A DNA stretch of 24,829 bases, taken from Caccousia sp900752115 (lineage in GTDB: Bacteria; Bacillota; Clostridia; Oscillospirales; Acutalibacteraceae). Position numbers and translations under genes: made by a program. Location: contig CABRNB010000037.1 in NCBI GenBank assembly GCA_902472225.1, positions 1-24,829 of the forward strand. Direction: 5' to 3'. This document shows, piece after piece, positions 6,546 through 15,420 of this stretch. Under the pieces are notes generated by a model that saw nothing but the letters and a program-made list of their open reading frames with translations, was not told where the DNA came from and searched no databases. Numbering within the stretch: position 1 is the first letter of the stretch; every line of letters begins with the position of its first letter.

Positions 6546-8930
6546 ATGACAGAGATGATGAAACGAAATATCCGCTCTCTGGAGCTGGATAAGATCCTTG
6601 CCCTTCTGGCGGAGGAAACGGCGTGTGAGGACGCCGCTGAGCTGGCGCGCTCGCTGGAGCCGTCGTCCTCCCTCAAGGAGGTTCGCCGCCGTTTGGCGGA
6701 TACAGATGAAGCGCACAGTCTGATGGCTCGTTTCGGATCGCCTTCCTTCAGCGGGCTGCGCAATGTGACGGGCTCTCTGCGCCGCGCCGAGGCGGGCGGA
6801 CTGCTCACGATGGGCGAGCTGCTGCACGTCGCCGGCGTGCTGCGCACTCTGCGCGGAATTGTGGAATGGCGGGCCCGCAGCGAGGGCGTTAAAACCGTTC
6901 TGGACTGGCGCTTTAACGCTCTTATGCCGAATAAATATCTCGAGGATCGGATCAATACCTCGATCATTTCCGAAGAGGAAATGGCCAGCGAGGCTTCGCC
7001 CGAGCTTGCCTCGATCCGCCGCAAGATTCGAAATGCTTCCGCCCGCGCGAGGGAGCAGCTTGATAAGATGATCCGTTCCCCTTTGTACCAGAAGTTCCTG
7101 CAGGAGCCGATTGTCACGATGCGCGGAGGGCGTTTTGTGGTGCCGGTCAAGGCTGAATGCCGCGGCGATGTGCCCGGACTCGTGCACGATACCTCGGCTT
7201 CCGGCGCGACCGTTTTCGTGGAGCCTATGGCCGTTGTGGAGGCGAACAATGAGATTCGCGTCCTTCTTTCGAGCGAGCAGGCGGAGATCGAGCGGATCCT
7301 CGCCGAGCTTTCCGCCGAGGCGGGGAGCTTTGCCTCGGGGATTGTCAGCAGTTATGAGGCGGCTGTGCAGCTCAATCTGATATTTGCAAAAGCCAATCTC
7401 GGCTATAAAATGAAAGCCGCTTTGCCGGAAGTCAACGATGAGGGAAAGATTGATCTCAAGCGCGCCCGTCATCCCCTGATCGCAAAAGAGAAGGTGGTCC
7501 CGACGGATATTCAGCTGGGACTGGACTTTGACACCCTGGTGATTACGGGCCCGAATACGGGCGGCAAGACCGTCTCCATCAAAACCGTCGGCCTGATGAC
7601 GCTCATGGCGATGTGCGGCCTGCTTCTGCCTGTGGCGGACGGCAGCCGTGTTTCCGTGTTTGACAAGGTGCTATCGGATATCGGAGACGAGCAGAGTATT
7701 GAGCAGTCGCTGTCCACCTTCTCCGCACATATGACGAACATCATTCGCATTCTCGCGGAGACGGATGAGCGGAGCCTCGTGCTTCTCGACGAACTCGGCG
7801 CAGGTACCGATCCGGTCGAAGGCGCGGCGCTTGCCATGTCCATTCTCGAAGCGCTGCGGCAGCGCGGCGCACGCATTGCCTCCACGACGCATTATGCGGA
7901 GCTGAAAGCGTATGCTTTGCAGACGGAGGGCGTTGAGAACGCCTGCTGCGAGTTTGACGTCGCTACCCTCCGTCCGACATACCGGCTGCTGATCGGTGTG
8001 CCGGGCCGTTCCAACGCGTTTGCGATTTCGCTGCGCCTCGGCATGGAGGAGTCTATTGTGGAGCGTGCGAAAGAGCTTGTTTCCAGCGAGAATACACGCT
8101 TTGAGGATATTGTGCAGAGCCTTGAGGAAAGCCGTCAGAAACTTGAGGCGGAGCGCGCCGAGGCGGAGGCGCAGAAGCTGGCTGCCCGCCGCGCCAACGA
8201 GGAAGCGGAGCACAAGCTGGAGCGCCTCGAGGAGCAGGCGGAGAAGGAGATGGAGCAGGCGCGCCAGCGGGCTTCCGAAATCATTTCCCGCACGCGCGCG
8301 CAGGTTGACGCGATGCTCAACGAGGCTGAGGAGCAGCGCAAAAAGCAGAACAAGCTCCTGACCGCCGAGCAGAAGGCCAAGCTCAAAAGCGGGATGAAGC
8401 GTCTTGAAGACGAGGCCGATCCCGTCAGACGGCGTCAGGACAGCGGACCGTATGAGCTGCCGCGTCCGCTTCGCCCGGGCGATACGGTTCTGATCTACGA
8501 CATCAACAAAAAGGCCAGCGTGCTGGAGGTTCCGGCGGACGGCAAGGGATCCGTGCTGGTGCAGGCCGGCATCATCCGTACGCGTGTGCCGATGGAAAAT
8601 CTGCGGCTTACGGAGCCGGACAAGGAGAAGAAGGATCCGCGCACCCGTGCCCGCAATGTGACGCGGCAGGTGGAGTCCGCCGGGCGCGGAGCGATGGAGA
8701 TTGATCTGCGCGGTCAGATGGTGGAAGAGGGCCTCCTCAGCGTGGACCGCTTCCTCGACGGTGCGTCGATGACCGGCGTGCATCAGGTTACGATCATTCA
8801 CGGTAAGGGAACGGGCCGCCTGCGCGCCGCCGTGCAGGATCATCTGCGCCATCATCCGCTTGTGAAGAGCTTCCGTCTCGGCGCTTACGGTGAGGGAGAA
8901 GCGGGCGTTACCATTGTAGAACTGAAATAA
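6546..8930 (+). CDS. mutS2: MutS2 family ATPase/endonuclease
   Basis: A protein of 794 residues (Bacillus MutS2 is about 785). It begins with the typical NIRSLELDKILALLAEE. It has the MutS-type ATPase with Walker A GPNTGGKT (335-342) and Walker B LVLLDELGAGTDP (411-423). A long coiled coil follows (about 500-620, rich in Glu, Ala and Arg). The C-terminal Smr nuclease domain (719-794) carries IDLRG and HGKGTGR. MutS2 is implicated in suppressing recombination and in ribosome collision rescue. I chose ATG 6546, which has GGGAG at 6533-6537; the upstream ATG 6516 overlaps the recO stop and would add ten residues. It is closely linked to recO. Confidence 0.95.
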   Translation: MTEMMKRNIRSLELDKILALLAEETACEDAAELARSLEPSSSLKEVRRRLADTDEAHSLMARFGSPSFSGLRNVTGSLRRAEAGGLLTMGELLHVAGVLRTLRGIVEWRARSEGVKTVLDWRFNALMPNKYLEDRINTSIISEEEMASEASPELASIRRKIRNASARAREQLDKMIRSPLYQKFLQEPIVTMRGGRFVVPVKAECRGDVPGLVHDTSASGATVFVEPMAVVEANNEIRVLLSSEQAEIERILAELSAEAGSFASGIVSSYEAAVQLNLIFAKANLGYKMKAALPEVNDEGKIDLKRARHPLIAKEKVVPTDIQLGLDFDTLVITGPNTGGKTVSIKTVGLMTLMAMCGLLLPVADGSRVSVFDKVLSDIGDEQSIEQSLSTFSAHMTNIIRILAETDERSLVLLDELGAGTDPVEGAALAMSILEALRQRGARIASTTHYAELKAYALQTEGVENACCEFDVATLRPTYRLLIGVPGRSNAFAISLRLGMEESIVERAKELVSSENTRFEDIVQSLEESRQKLEAERAEAEAQKLAARRANEEAEHKLERLEEQAEKEMEQARQRASEIISRTRAQVDAMLNEAEEQRKKQNKLLTAEQKAKLKSGMKRLEDEADPVRRRQDSGPYELPRPLRPGDTVLIYDINKKASVLEVPADGKGSVLVQAGIIRTRVPMENLRLTEPDKEKKDPRTRARNVTRQVESAGRGAMEIDLRGQMVEEGLLSVDRFLDGASMTGVHQVTIIHGKGTGRLRAAVQDHLRHHPLVKSFRLGAYGEGEAGVTIVELK

Positions 8931-8946
8931 GAACGTATGGAAAAGA

Positions 8947-8990
8947 CTGTCCCGGCACGAAGCGGATTCGCGCCGGGACGGTGTATTTTT
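8947..8990 (+). terminator. Rho-independent terminator after mutS2
   Basis: GTCCCGGC (8949-8956) pairs with GCCGGGAC (8972-8979). The inner bases CGA and TCG pair further, and TTTTT follows at 8986-8990. It lies 18 bases after the mutS2 stop. Confidence 0.8.
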
Positions 8991-9075
8991 GCTCCTTTCC
9001 TCCCGCATTCACGCATATTTGAGGTGCGGACAGGATACACATGAAGGGAGACAAGCTGCAGGGAGGTTTATACCT

Positions 9076-9774
9076 ATGAAGGAAGAAAAGAACGGAAAGA
9101 GAGAGAAGGCAGCGTGGATCACCGCCGTACTGCTGTTTTTGCTTGCGGCGGGGCTTACGGCGGCAGGGATGCTGTTTTCCGATCCGGGATTTGACGGTTC
9201 TGAGCCCGAGGCACTGCCGGAAAATGCCGCATGGACGGCGGCGGGCTGTGTATTAACAGGGGAAAGTTTTGAGCTTTCCCAGGGACAGCTGTGCTCCGTC
9301 CTGACAGCGCAGCTGGAGGAAACTCCTGTTTCCTGGCTTGAAAGCAGTGGCCTCCGCGTGCGCACGGGTGCGGAACAGCGTCTGACACTTTATGCGCCGG
9401 TCGTCTGGAACGGTATGCGCTTTCATGTGACGGCGGAGTTTGCCGTTTCCTGCGATACACAGAGCAAGCGGCTGAAGGGGGAGCTGACTGCGCTGCAGGT
9501 GGGGAGAATCCCAGTCTCTCCTGCCTGGGTGACAGACTGGCTGGCCGACAATCTTCCGTCCGGTGTTTCGATGGAGGGAGCAACGCTCAGTGTTCCCTCG
9601 GAGCTGCCGCTTGTGCTGTTGGGCGGGGAGCAAACGCTCGCTGCTCTTGAGATCACACAGGCGGACCTTTCGACGGAAGGGATCGAGTTTACCTTTACCG
9701 TCAACGCGGACGGAACCTCCCAGCTGCTGCAGGATGGTTTGGGATGGCTGGAGGGAATATTCGGCGGAAACTGA
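9076..9774 (+). CDS. Membrane-anchored YpmS-like (DUF2140-like) protein
   Basis: A 232-residue protein with a charged start (MKEEKNGKREK), one membrane segment at about 13-34 and an outside domain. The outer part has a beta-rich pattern: HVTAEFAVSCDTQSKRLKG, then ALQVGRIPVSPAWVTDWLAD, then ITQADLSTEGIEFTF near the end. This order (anchor, 'GxIPVS' strand, then a final 'L..EGIEF.F' strand) recalls Bacillus YpmS/DUF2140, a family of extracytoplasmic proteins of unknown function. The similarity is by eye and modest. ATG 9076 has GGGAGG at 9061-9066; an in-frame start at 8989 lies in the mutS2 terminator. It stands alone between mutS2 and the protease gene. Confidence 0.6.
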   Translation: MKEEKNGKREKAAWITAVLLFLLAAGLTAAGMLFSDPGFDGSEPEALPENAAWTAAGCVLTGESFELSQGQLCSVLTAQLEETPVSWLESSGLRVRTGAEQRLTLYAPVVWNGMRFHVTAEFAVSCDTQSKRLKGELTALQVGRIPVSPAWVTDWLADNLPSGVSMEGATLSVPSELPLVLLGGEQTLAALEITQADLSTEGIEFTFTVNADGTSQLLQDGLGWLEGIFGGN

Positions 9775-9883
9775 TGGTGTATGATGCAGCGCCGGCTTCT
9801 TTTATATCGGAAAGAAATATGAACATCCTGTAAAAAAATGGGTGGGATTGTTTTTTCTCATGTTATTTTCAGGAAAAAGGCGG

Positions 9884-9889
9884 TATACT
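9884..9889 (+). promoter_or_regulatory. Candidate -10 element for the protease gene
   Basis: TATACT lies 75 bases before the protease start in the 189-base gap 9775-9963. No convincing -35 is found 16-18 bases upstream (TGTTAT at 9861-9866 is poor), so an alternative sigma factor is possible. The gap also has an AT-rich A-tract/T-tract stretch at 9832-9856 but no clear terminator for the preceding gene. Confidence 0.3.
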
Positions 9890-9963
9890 GAAGAAAAGCC
9901 CCGGCGGCACACAGGATTGGTGGCCTGTATGCTGTCCCGGCGGATGATCGGAGGTCTGATACC

Positions 9964-11574
9964 ATGAAAAAGAGAATCCTGTCCTTATCCCTTCTGTGTC
10001 TTCTCGCTCTGAGCTGGGGAACACAGAGCGCCTGGGCCGCACCTTCAGCCGCCGTGCCGGTATCGGATGCCGTTGTGGCGTCCTATGATCCGGCGGATTA
10101 TGCCGGCGGGGAGATTCTGGTTGTCTACGACAGCGGAGCGTGCGAGGTAGTGGAGACCGGAGACGGTTCGCTTGAGGATACACTGCGGGCGCTTGCGTCG
10201 CAGGACGGGGTGGCCCTTGTGCAGCCGAATTATGTCTATGAGGATACATCCACGGCAGGAAACGATCCGCTGTTTTCCCGGCAATGGGCCCTTTCAAACG
10301 ACGGTACTCTCATCAACCTTGCGGATCATACTTCGGCGATCGCCGGTATTGACATCCATGCCGAAGAAGCCTGGAAAATATACGGGGAAGGAAAGCGCGA
10401 CGTTGTAATCGCACTGATCGATACGGGTGTGGAAATTACGCACCCCGAGCTGGCGGATTCCATCTGGGTTAATGAGGATGAAATTCCCGGGAACGGCATC
10501 GACGACGACGGCAACGGGTATATCGACGATACATGCGGCTGGGATTTTTATTACAACAATAATCATCAGGTTTACAACGGGAGCGAGGACAGTCACGGAA
10601 CGCATGCTGCCGGAACGATCGCCGCTTCGTCTGATAACGGTCAGGGAATTGCCGGGATTGTTCCGGGAGATCGTGTGTCTGTCATGGTGCTCAAGGTGCT
10701 TGGCGGCAGCTCCGGCAAAGGCAGCACGGTGGACGTCGTGCGGGCCATCCGGTACGCGGAGGCGAACGGTGCTTCCATCTGCAATTTAAGCCTCGGAGGC
10801 ACGAGCTATGATCCGGCGCTGTATCAGGCGATGGCAAATTCCTCCATGCTCTTTGTCGTGGCGGCCGGAAACGATGGGGTGGATACGGACGCAGTTCCTA
10901 CCTATCCTGCTTCCTATTCTCTGGAGAACCTGATTGCCGTGGCGAACGTAAGTTACGACGGAACGCTTAACCCCACCTCCAATTATGGGGCTGTTTCGGT
11001 GGATCTGGGCGCGCCCGGTTCCTATATTCTCAGTACGGCGGCGGGTTCCGGTTATGCCTATATGACGGGAACGTCCATGGCAGCCCCCATGGTTACGGCG
11101 GCCGCGGCTCTTGTCTACTCCTATTATGATGATATTTCGCTGGCGGATGTGCGTACCATCCTTCTTTCCAGTACTTCGCCGCTGAGCAGCCTATCGGGGA
11201 AGACGGTCACAGGCGGCATGCTGGATCTGGCTGCCGCCCTGTCCTTTGACAGAAGCGATCTTCCCACTGCGGGAACATCGGATGGAACGGCGTCCGGCAG
11301 CAGCGCTCCGCAGATTTCGGTGGAGAAGGTAGTGCGCGACGGTGTTTCCTGCCTGCAGGTGCGGGTGACGGATCCGGACGGCGATTTGGCTGCTCTTTCG
11401 TATGCTCCGGGAATGCTGTTTACAAGTCAATTCGCCGGCGGCAGCCTGGGAACTCCTTTCACGCTGCAAAACGACGGGACGGCGCTGTTTCGGATCCTCA
11501 CCAGTGGGATGACCTATACCTTTTATGCCAGAGACGCGGCGGGAAACGAGACGGTGATTTTTGCGGAGCTGTAG
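9964..11574 (+). CDS. Secreted S8 family serine protease (subtilase)
   Basis: A 536-residue exported protease. A clear signal peptide is present (MKKRILSLSLLCLLAL, with AWAA before residue 27). A propeptide-like region follows to about residue 125 (GGEILVVYDSG, then VALVQPNYVYE, then the LFSRQWAL entry to the catalytic domain). The subtilisin triad is complete: D153 in ALIDTG, H211 in DSHGTHAAG and S371 in MTGTSMAAP, with oxyanion Asn N303. GNGIDDDGNGYIDD (176-189) is a common Asp-rich insertion. The C-terminal part (about 430-536) is a beta-rich accessory domain ending in an Ig-like YTFYARDAAGNET. No LPXTG or membrane anchor is visible, so it is probably released. The substrate is unknown. 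Confidence 0.93.
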   Translation: MKKRILSLSLLCLLALSWGTQSAWAAPSAAVPVSDAVVASYDPADYAGGEILVVYDSGACEVVETGDGSLEDTLRALASQDGVALVQPNYVYEDTSTAGNDPLFSRQWALSNDGTLINLADHTSAIAGIDIHAEEAWKIYGEGKRDVVIALIDTGVEITHPELADSIWVNEDEIPGNGIDDDGNGYIDDTCGWDFYYNNNHQVYNGSEDSHGTHAAGTIAASSDNGQGIAGIVPGDRVSVMVLKVLGGSSGKGSTVDVVRAIRYAEANGASICNLSLGGTSYDPALYQAMANSSMLFVVAAGNDGVDTDAVPTYPASYSLENLIAVANVSYDGTLNPTSNYGAVSVDLGAPGSYILSTAAGSGYAYMTGTSMAAPMVTAAAALVYSYYDDISLADVRTILLSSTSPLSSLSGKTVTGGMLDLAAALSFDRSDLPTAGTSDGTASGSSAPQISVEKVVRDGVSCLQVRVTDPDGDLAALSYAPGMLFTSQFAGGSLGTPFTLQNDGTALFRILTSGMTYTFYARDAAGNETVIFAEL

Positions 11575-11650
11575 TGTTTTGACGGAGGAAGGCGAAATCT
11601 GAATCATACGAAAAAGGACTGCCGCAAAACATTCCCGCCAAACAAGAATG

Positions 11651-11706
11651 AAAAAAACCGACCAGAAAAGGTGCGAAACGCTCCTTTTCAGGTCGGTTTT
11701 TTCTGA
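11651..11706. terminator. Bidirectional terminator between convergent genes
   Basis: AAAAAACCGACC (11652-11663) pairs with GGTCGGTTTTTT (11691-11702). The inner AAAAGG (11666-11671) pairs with CCTTTT (11683-11688). T-runs follow the hairpin on both strands, so it can end both the protease gene and degV. The rest of the 11575-11843 gap holds nothing else I recognise. Confidence 0.85.
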
Positions 11707-11843
11707 TTGTTTTCAATTCTTTTGTTCCAGTTGCTGTCGGCTTTTCCTTTTGTGACAGTCCCTTTTTTGTGATACCCGAGAAGCCTTTGAGGGCATCTGT
11801 TTATGTGTTTTCCGCCGTGTAATCCGGTGCTGTGGCGAAGGGG

Positions 11844-12698
11844 TTATTTTGTCAGGAACAGCACGCCGAGAGTGCGCGGGCCGCAATGTGTGGAGATGGT
11901 GCAGTTCGCCCGTGTGACAATGATCTGCTCAAAATTCGCACAGCGGGATACCTCGCGGCAGACCGCACGGATATCGCTTTCCGGCGAGCCGGAATGGGTG
12001 ACAAAAACGCGGCGCAGATCAAGATCCGTGCGTCCGTCAAGCTTGTTGTGTACATACTGGAGCAGGCACTGCTCCATCTTGCCGCGGTACTTCTTGCCCA
12101 CATGCATGCGGCTTCCGTCGCTGTTGTCCACCTCGATGCAGGGCTTGAGCTGCAGGATGGATGCGCCGAATGCGGCAAGAGCGCTGCACCGGCCGCCTGC
12201 CTTCATAAATTCGAGCGTATCGAGAAGGAAGCTTGCGTGCGAGCGGGGGCGAAGCTCCTCAATTCTTTCCCGGATTTCCGCGGCGGAACAGCCTTTTTCC
12301 GCAAGCTCGGCGGCTTCCACCACGAGCAGACCGAAACCGGTTGAGAGATTCTGCGAGTCGATGGTAATGACGTGCCCGGTTTCTTTTGCTGCCTGTACAG
12401 CGTTTTGATACGAGCAGGAGATGCCCGATCCAAGGCCGATATGAACCACCTCATACCCCTGGTCAATCAAGGGCTGAAAATGGTTTTTATACTCTTCGCA
12501 GGTGGCTCCGGTTGATTTTGGAAGAACGCCGCGTTCCCGCCAAGCACGGTACAGATCGTCCGGCGTGATGTTCACGTTGTCCAGATACTCCCGATCGTCC
12601 AGCAGGATTCTCCAATTGAGAAGCTGAACGTTGTAGCGCTTCTGCAGCTCCGGCCCGATATCGCAGGTGCTGTCGGCGCTGATAATGACCTTTCCCAT
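11844..12698 (-). CDS. DegV family fatty-acid-binding protein
   Basis: A 284-residue protein, normal for the DegV family. These proteins bind long-chain fatty acids; some act as FakB partners of the kinase FakA in taking up exogenous fatty acids, but no FakA is in this window. Visible signatures are the opening ADSTCDIGPELQKRY, then KSTGATCEEY, GLGSGISCSYQNA and the DSQNLSTGFGLLVVEAA helix. The start is ATG at 12698, with AAAGGGGG immediately upstream (12708-12715). A longer in-frame ATG at 12785 is less likely, as it adds a low-complexity 29-residue leader and overlaps the promoter. It is divergent from the SRP operon and convergent with the protease gene. Confidence 0.87.
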   Translation of the reverse strand: MGKVIISADSTCDIGPELQKRYNVQLLNWRILLDDREYLDNVNITPDDLYRAWRERGVLPKSTGATCEEYKNHFQPLIDQGYEVVHIGLGSGISCSYQNAVQAAKETGHVITIDSQNLSTGFGLLVVEAAELAEKGCSAAEIRERIEELRPRSHASFLLDTLEFMKAGGRCSALAAFGASILQLKPCIEVDNSDGSRMHVGKKYRGKMEQCLLQYVHNKLDGRTDLDLRRVFVTHSGSPESDIRAVCREVSRCANFEQIIVTRANCTISTHCGPRTLGVLFLTK

Positions 12699-12785
12699 CG
12701 ATGGTTCCCCCTTTATCGGACAGGCCGGCGGACCGGTCTGACTCTGACGGGAGGCTGTGTTTGTACCCCTCGTCTCACGACGCAT

Positions 12786-12814
12786 ATTTTATCATACTTC
12801 AACAGAAGAGACAA
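12786..12814 (-). promoter_or_regulatory. Promoter for degV
   Basis: On the minus strand a -35 TTGTCT (12814-12809) is followed after 17 bases by TAAAAT (12791-12786), with an extended TG one base before the -10. Both elements are placed well for transcription of degV, with a leader of about 80 bases. Confidence 0.6.
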
Positions 12815-12965
12815 CAGATTCCCGAGCTTTTCTCTGCATGTTGTAAAATTTTGTTTGCGCTTTTCGTTGCGATCTCTATTTTTTCGGGAAATTTCTCGCG
12901 CTTTTGTGAAAAACATAGAAAATGCGCAAAAACCTTTGGAAAGCTCTGTCAGCAAGGTTTTGACC

Positions 12966-12994
12966 TTGACAGAAGACAAAAAGTGAGGTATAAT
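12966..12994 (+). promoter_or_regulatory. Consensus sigma-A promoter of the ylxM-ffh operon
   Basis: TTGACA (12966-12971) and TATAAT (12989-12994) both match consensus exactly, 17 bases apart. Transcription should start near 13001, about 47 bases before ylxM. This is the strongest promoter in the window and suits a high-demand SRP/ribosome operon. The divergent 12815-12965 stretch holds no other recognisable element. Confidence 0.85.
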
Positions 12995-13047
12995 TCACTA
13001 CTGTAAAGAGAAAGACTTTACAGTACAGCCTGAAGGAGGCCGCCATT

Positions 13048-13410
13048 GTGGCCAAGAATCTGGAGATCTCCTTCCTGCTCGATTTCTACGGCGAAATGCT
13101 GACGCAAAAGCAGCGGGAAGTGATCGAATACTATTATAACGATGACCTTTCGCTCGCAGAAATTGCAGATAACGAGGGCATTACCCGGCAAGGGGTGCGC
13201 GACTCGATCAAGCGCGCCGAGGCTCAGCTTCTCGAAATGGAGGAGCGTCTTGGCCTGGCCCGCCGGTTCCGTGAGATGCAGGCGGGGCTCAAACAGATCA
13301 CACGCGCCGCGCAGGAGATCATCGCCTGCAACGAAAGCTTCGCCTATTCGAGAGATATTTATGAGCGCGCCGTTCTGATTCGGGATACGGCGAGCCGGTT
13401 GAATCAGTAA
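13048..13410 (+). CDS. ylxM: YlxM, SRP-associated helix-turn-helix protein
   Basis: A 120-residue protein with the typical opening MAKNLEISFLLDFYGEMLT and a sigma-70 region-4-like helix-turn-helix at about 34-57 (LSLAEIADNEGITRQGVRDSIKRA). In many Gram-positive bacteria YlxM is encoded just before ffh and is known to bind SRP components and modulate SRP function. The start is GTG 13048 with an AAGGAGG Shine-Dalgarno site (13033-13039), the best in the window; no ATG is available. It is the first gene of the operon and lies 22 bases before ffh. Confidence 0.92.
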   Translation: MAKNLEISFLLDFYGEMLTQKQREVIEYYYNDDLSLAEIADNEGITRQGVRDSIKRAEAQLLEMEERLGLARRFREMQAGLKQITRAAQEIIACNESFAYSRDIYERAVLIRDTASRLNQ

Positions 13411-13432
13411 GGAAAGCAAAGGAGAGATTCCG

Positions 13433-14752
13433 TTGGCATTTGAAGGCCTCGCAGACAAGCTCTCAGCCGCTTTTAAACGGCTGAAGTCCAAGGGAAAGCT
13501 CAGCGAAAGCGATATCAAGGAAGCCATGCGGGAAGTGCGTCTCGCGCTTCTCGAGGCTGACGTCAACTATAAGGTAGCCAAGGAATTTACCGCAAAGGTA
13601 AGCGAACGCGCCATCGGCGCCGAGGTCATGGAGAGTTTGACGCCCGCGCAGATGGTCGTCAAGATCGTCAACGAGGAGCTTACCGCTCTGATGGGCGGAG
13701 GAGAGGCACGCCTGGCGTCGCCGCCGTCCCCGCCGACCATCCTCATGCTCTGCGGCCTGCAGGGCGCCGGCAAGACAACGCACTGTGCGAAGCTCGCCGT
13801 GATGCTCAAGAGCCGCGGCCACCGTCCGATGCTCGTGGCGGCTGATATTTACCGCCCCGCGGCCATCAAGCAGCTGCAGGTGCTCGGTTCACAGGCCGGC
13901 GTAGCCGTGTTTGAGATGGGCACGGAGAATCCTGTTGAAATCTGCCGCGCGGCCATTCGCCGGGCAAAGGATTACGGCAACGACTTTGTTATCATCGATA
14001 CTGCGGGCCGTCTGCAGATTGACGAGACGCTCATGAACGAGCTCGGCGAAATCAAGGAAAAAATCGGTCCGCAGGAGATACTGCTCACCGTCGACGCCAT
14101 GACCGGCCAGGAGGCCGTCAACGTGGCGAAAGCCTTCGATGAGAAGCTGGATATTACGGGCGTTATTCTCACAAAGCTTGACGGTGATACCCGCGGCGGC
14201 GCCGCGCTGTCCGTGCGCGCTGTGACCGGCAAGCCGATTAAGTTTGCGGGCGTCGGAGAAAAGCTTGAGGATCTTGAGGTTTTCCACCCTGACCGCATGG
14301 CGTCCCGTATTCTGGGCATGGGCGACGTGCTGACTCTCATCGAGGAAGCGCAGCTGAAAATTGACCAGAAGGAAGCCGAGAAAATGTCCCGCAGGATTAT
14401 GCAGAACAAGCTCGACTTCAACGATCTTCTCGCGCAGTTTGCGCAGGTCAAGAAGATGGGACCCATCAAGAACATTCTCAATAAATTCCCCGGGATGGAA
14501 AAGCAGCTCAAGGACGTCGAGATCGACGACCGCATTATGGATCGCACGGCGGCCATGATTCTTTCGATGACGCCCGAGGAGCGCGAAAAGCCTTCGCTCA
14601 TCAATCCCTCACGCAAGCGCCGCATTGCGGCGGGCTCCGGGATGCAGGTGGAGGATGTCAACCGTCTCTTAAAGCAGCTCGAGCAGATGCAGAAGGTTGT
14701 CAAGCAGATGGGCGGCAAGAATATGAAGCGCAAAATGCGCCTGCCGTTTTGA
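13433..14752 (+). CDS. ffh: Signal recognition particle GTPase Ffh
   Basis: A 439-residue SRP54 protein that binds signal peptides on nascent chains and targets ribosomes to the membrane through FtsY. The N domain opens with AFEGLADKLSAAFKRLKSKG and has the ALLEADVNY motif. The G domain shows GLQGAGKT (108-115), DTAGR (189-193) and TKLD (247-250). The Met-rich M domain (about 320-439) ends in MQVEDVNRLLKQL and the MGGKNMKRKMRLPF tail, which binds SRP RNA. The start is TTG 13433 with AAAGGAGAG at 13419-13427; the next in-frame starts would cut into the N domain. The SRP RNA gene is not in this window. Confidence 0.96.
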   Translation: MAFEGLADKLSAAFKRLKSKGKLSESDIKEAMREVRLALLEADVNYKVAKEFTAKVSERAIGAEVMESLTPAQMVVKIVNEELTALMGGGEARLASPPSPPTILMLCGLQGAGKTTHCAKLAVMLKSRGHRPMLVAADIYRPAAIKQLQVLGSQAGVAVFEMGTENPVEICRAAIRRAKDYGNDFVIIDTAGRLQIDETLMNELGEIKEKIGPQEILLTVDAMTGQEAVNVAKAFDEKLDITGVILTKLDGDTRGGAALSVRAVTGKPIKFAGVGEKLEDLEVFHPDRMASRILGMGDVLTLIEEAQLKIDQKEAEKMSRRIMQNKLDFNDLLAQFAQVKKMGPIKNILNKFPGMEKQLKDVEIDDRIMDRTAAMILSMTPEEREKPSLINPSRKRRIAAGSGMQVEDVNRLLKQLEQMQKVVKQMGGKNMKRKMRLPF

Positions 14753-14818
14753 ACCATGGCTTCATCCGGGCCCAGCCCGATGAAATAAATTTTGAGAAGT
14801 ATTGTGGAGGTGAATTCC

Positions 14819-15061
14819 ATGTCCGTTAAGATCAGACTGCGCAGAATGGGCGCCAAGAAGGCTCCGTTCTACCGTATTGTTGTGGCTGATTCCCGTTTTC
14901 CGCGCGATGGCCGTTTCATCGAGGAGATCGGTACCTACGATCCGATGCAGGAGCCTTCCGTTGTGAAGGTTGACCCTGAGAAGGCCAAGAAGTGGATTGC
15001 CAACGGCGCTCAGCCCACGGATACCGTGAAGGCTCTGTTCAAGAAGCACGGCGTCCTGTAA
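14819..15061 (+). CDS. rpsP: 30S ribosomal protein S16
   Basis: An 80-residue protein with the full S16 signature SVKIRLRRMGAKKAPFYRIV, then SRFPRDGRFIEEIGTYDP. It binds 16S rRNA early in 30S assembly. The ATG has GGAGG at 14806-14810. A longer in-frame TTG at 14792 adds nine residues absent from the family and is not used. It lies 66 bases after ffh and 15 before khpA, inside the same operon. Confidence 0.97.
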   Translation: MSVKIRLRRMGAKKAPFYRIVVADSRFPRDGRFIEEIGTYDPMQEPSVVKVDPEKAKKWIANGAQPTDTVKALFKKHGVL

Positions 15062-15076
15062 GCGGGGGGAAACACA

Positions 15077-15310
15077 ATGAAGGATTTGTTGACCGCCATT
15101 GCCCGCGGCCTTGTCGAGGATCCGGACGCTGTCTCTGTGACGGCTGACGAGCCCGACGAGGAGGGCACCGTTGTGTACCACCTGCATGTTGCGGAAAACG
15201 ACATGGGGCGTGTGATCGGGAAGCAGGGGCGCATTGCCAAGGCGATTCGCGTTGTGATGCGCGCGGCCGCAACCCGCACAAACGACAAGGTTTCCGTGGA
15301 AATCGACTGA
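15077..15310 (+). CDS. khpA: KH-domain RNA-binding protein KhpA (YlqC)
   Basis: A 77-residue single KH-domain protein with GxxG loop GKQG at 48-51, followed by RIAKAIRVVMRAAA. KhpA typically pairs with KhpB/Jag and affects cell division and envelope growth in other Firmicutes. Its place after rpsP is the standard Gram-positive order. A GGGGGGA site (15064-15070) precedes ATG 15077. Confidence 0.92.
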   Translation: MKDLLTAIARGLVEDPDAVSVTADEPDEEGTVVYHLHVAENDMGRVIGKQGRIAKAIRVVMRAAATRTNDKVSVEID

Positions 15311-15346
15311 ATCCGGGGCTGTGCGGCAAGCCGGTCTTCGGAAAAG

Positions 15347-15380
15347 AAAGGGCAGGCGCAGGAGCGTCCGCCCTTTTGTG
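15347..15380 (+). terminator. Hairpin between khpA and rimM (terminator-like)
   Basis: AAAGGGC (15347-15353) pairs with GCCCTTT (15370-15376), with further inner pairing GGCGC/GCG-CC around an AGGA loop. The T-run is short (TTTTGTGTT). It may be a weak terminator, a processing site or an mRNA-stabilising hairpin within the operon. Confidence 0.5.
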
Positions 15381-15420
15381 TTCTTCGCATGTATGATTTC
15401 GGTAAAAAGGGGGAAATGAA

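Noticed and set aside
11770..11800. Second terminator for degV (GATACCC/GGGCATC hairpin)
   Set aside because: On the minus strand it is followed by A-rich, not T-rich, sequence; the 11651-11706 element explains termination better.
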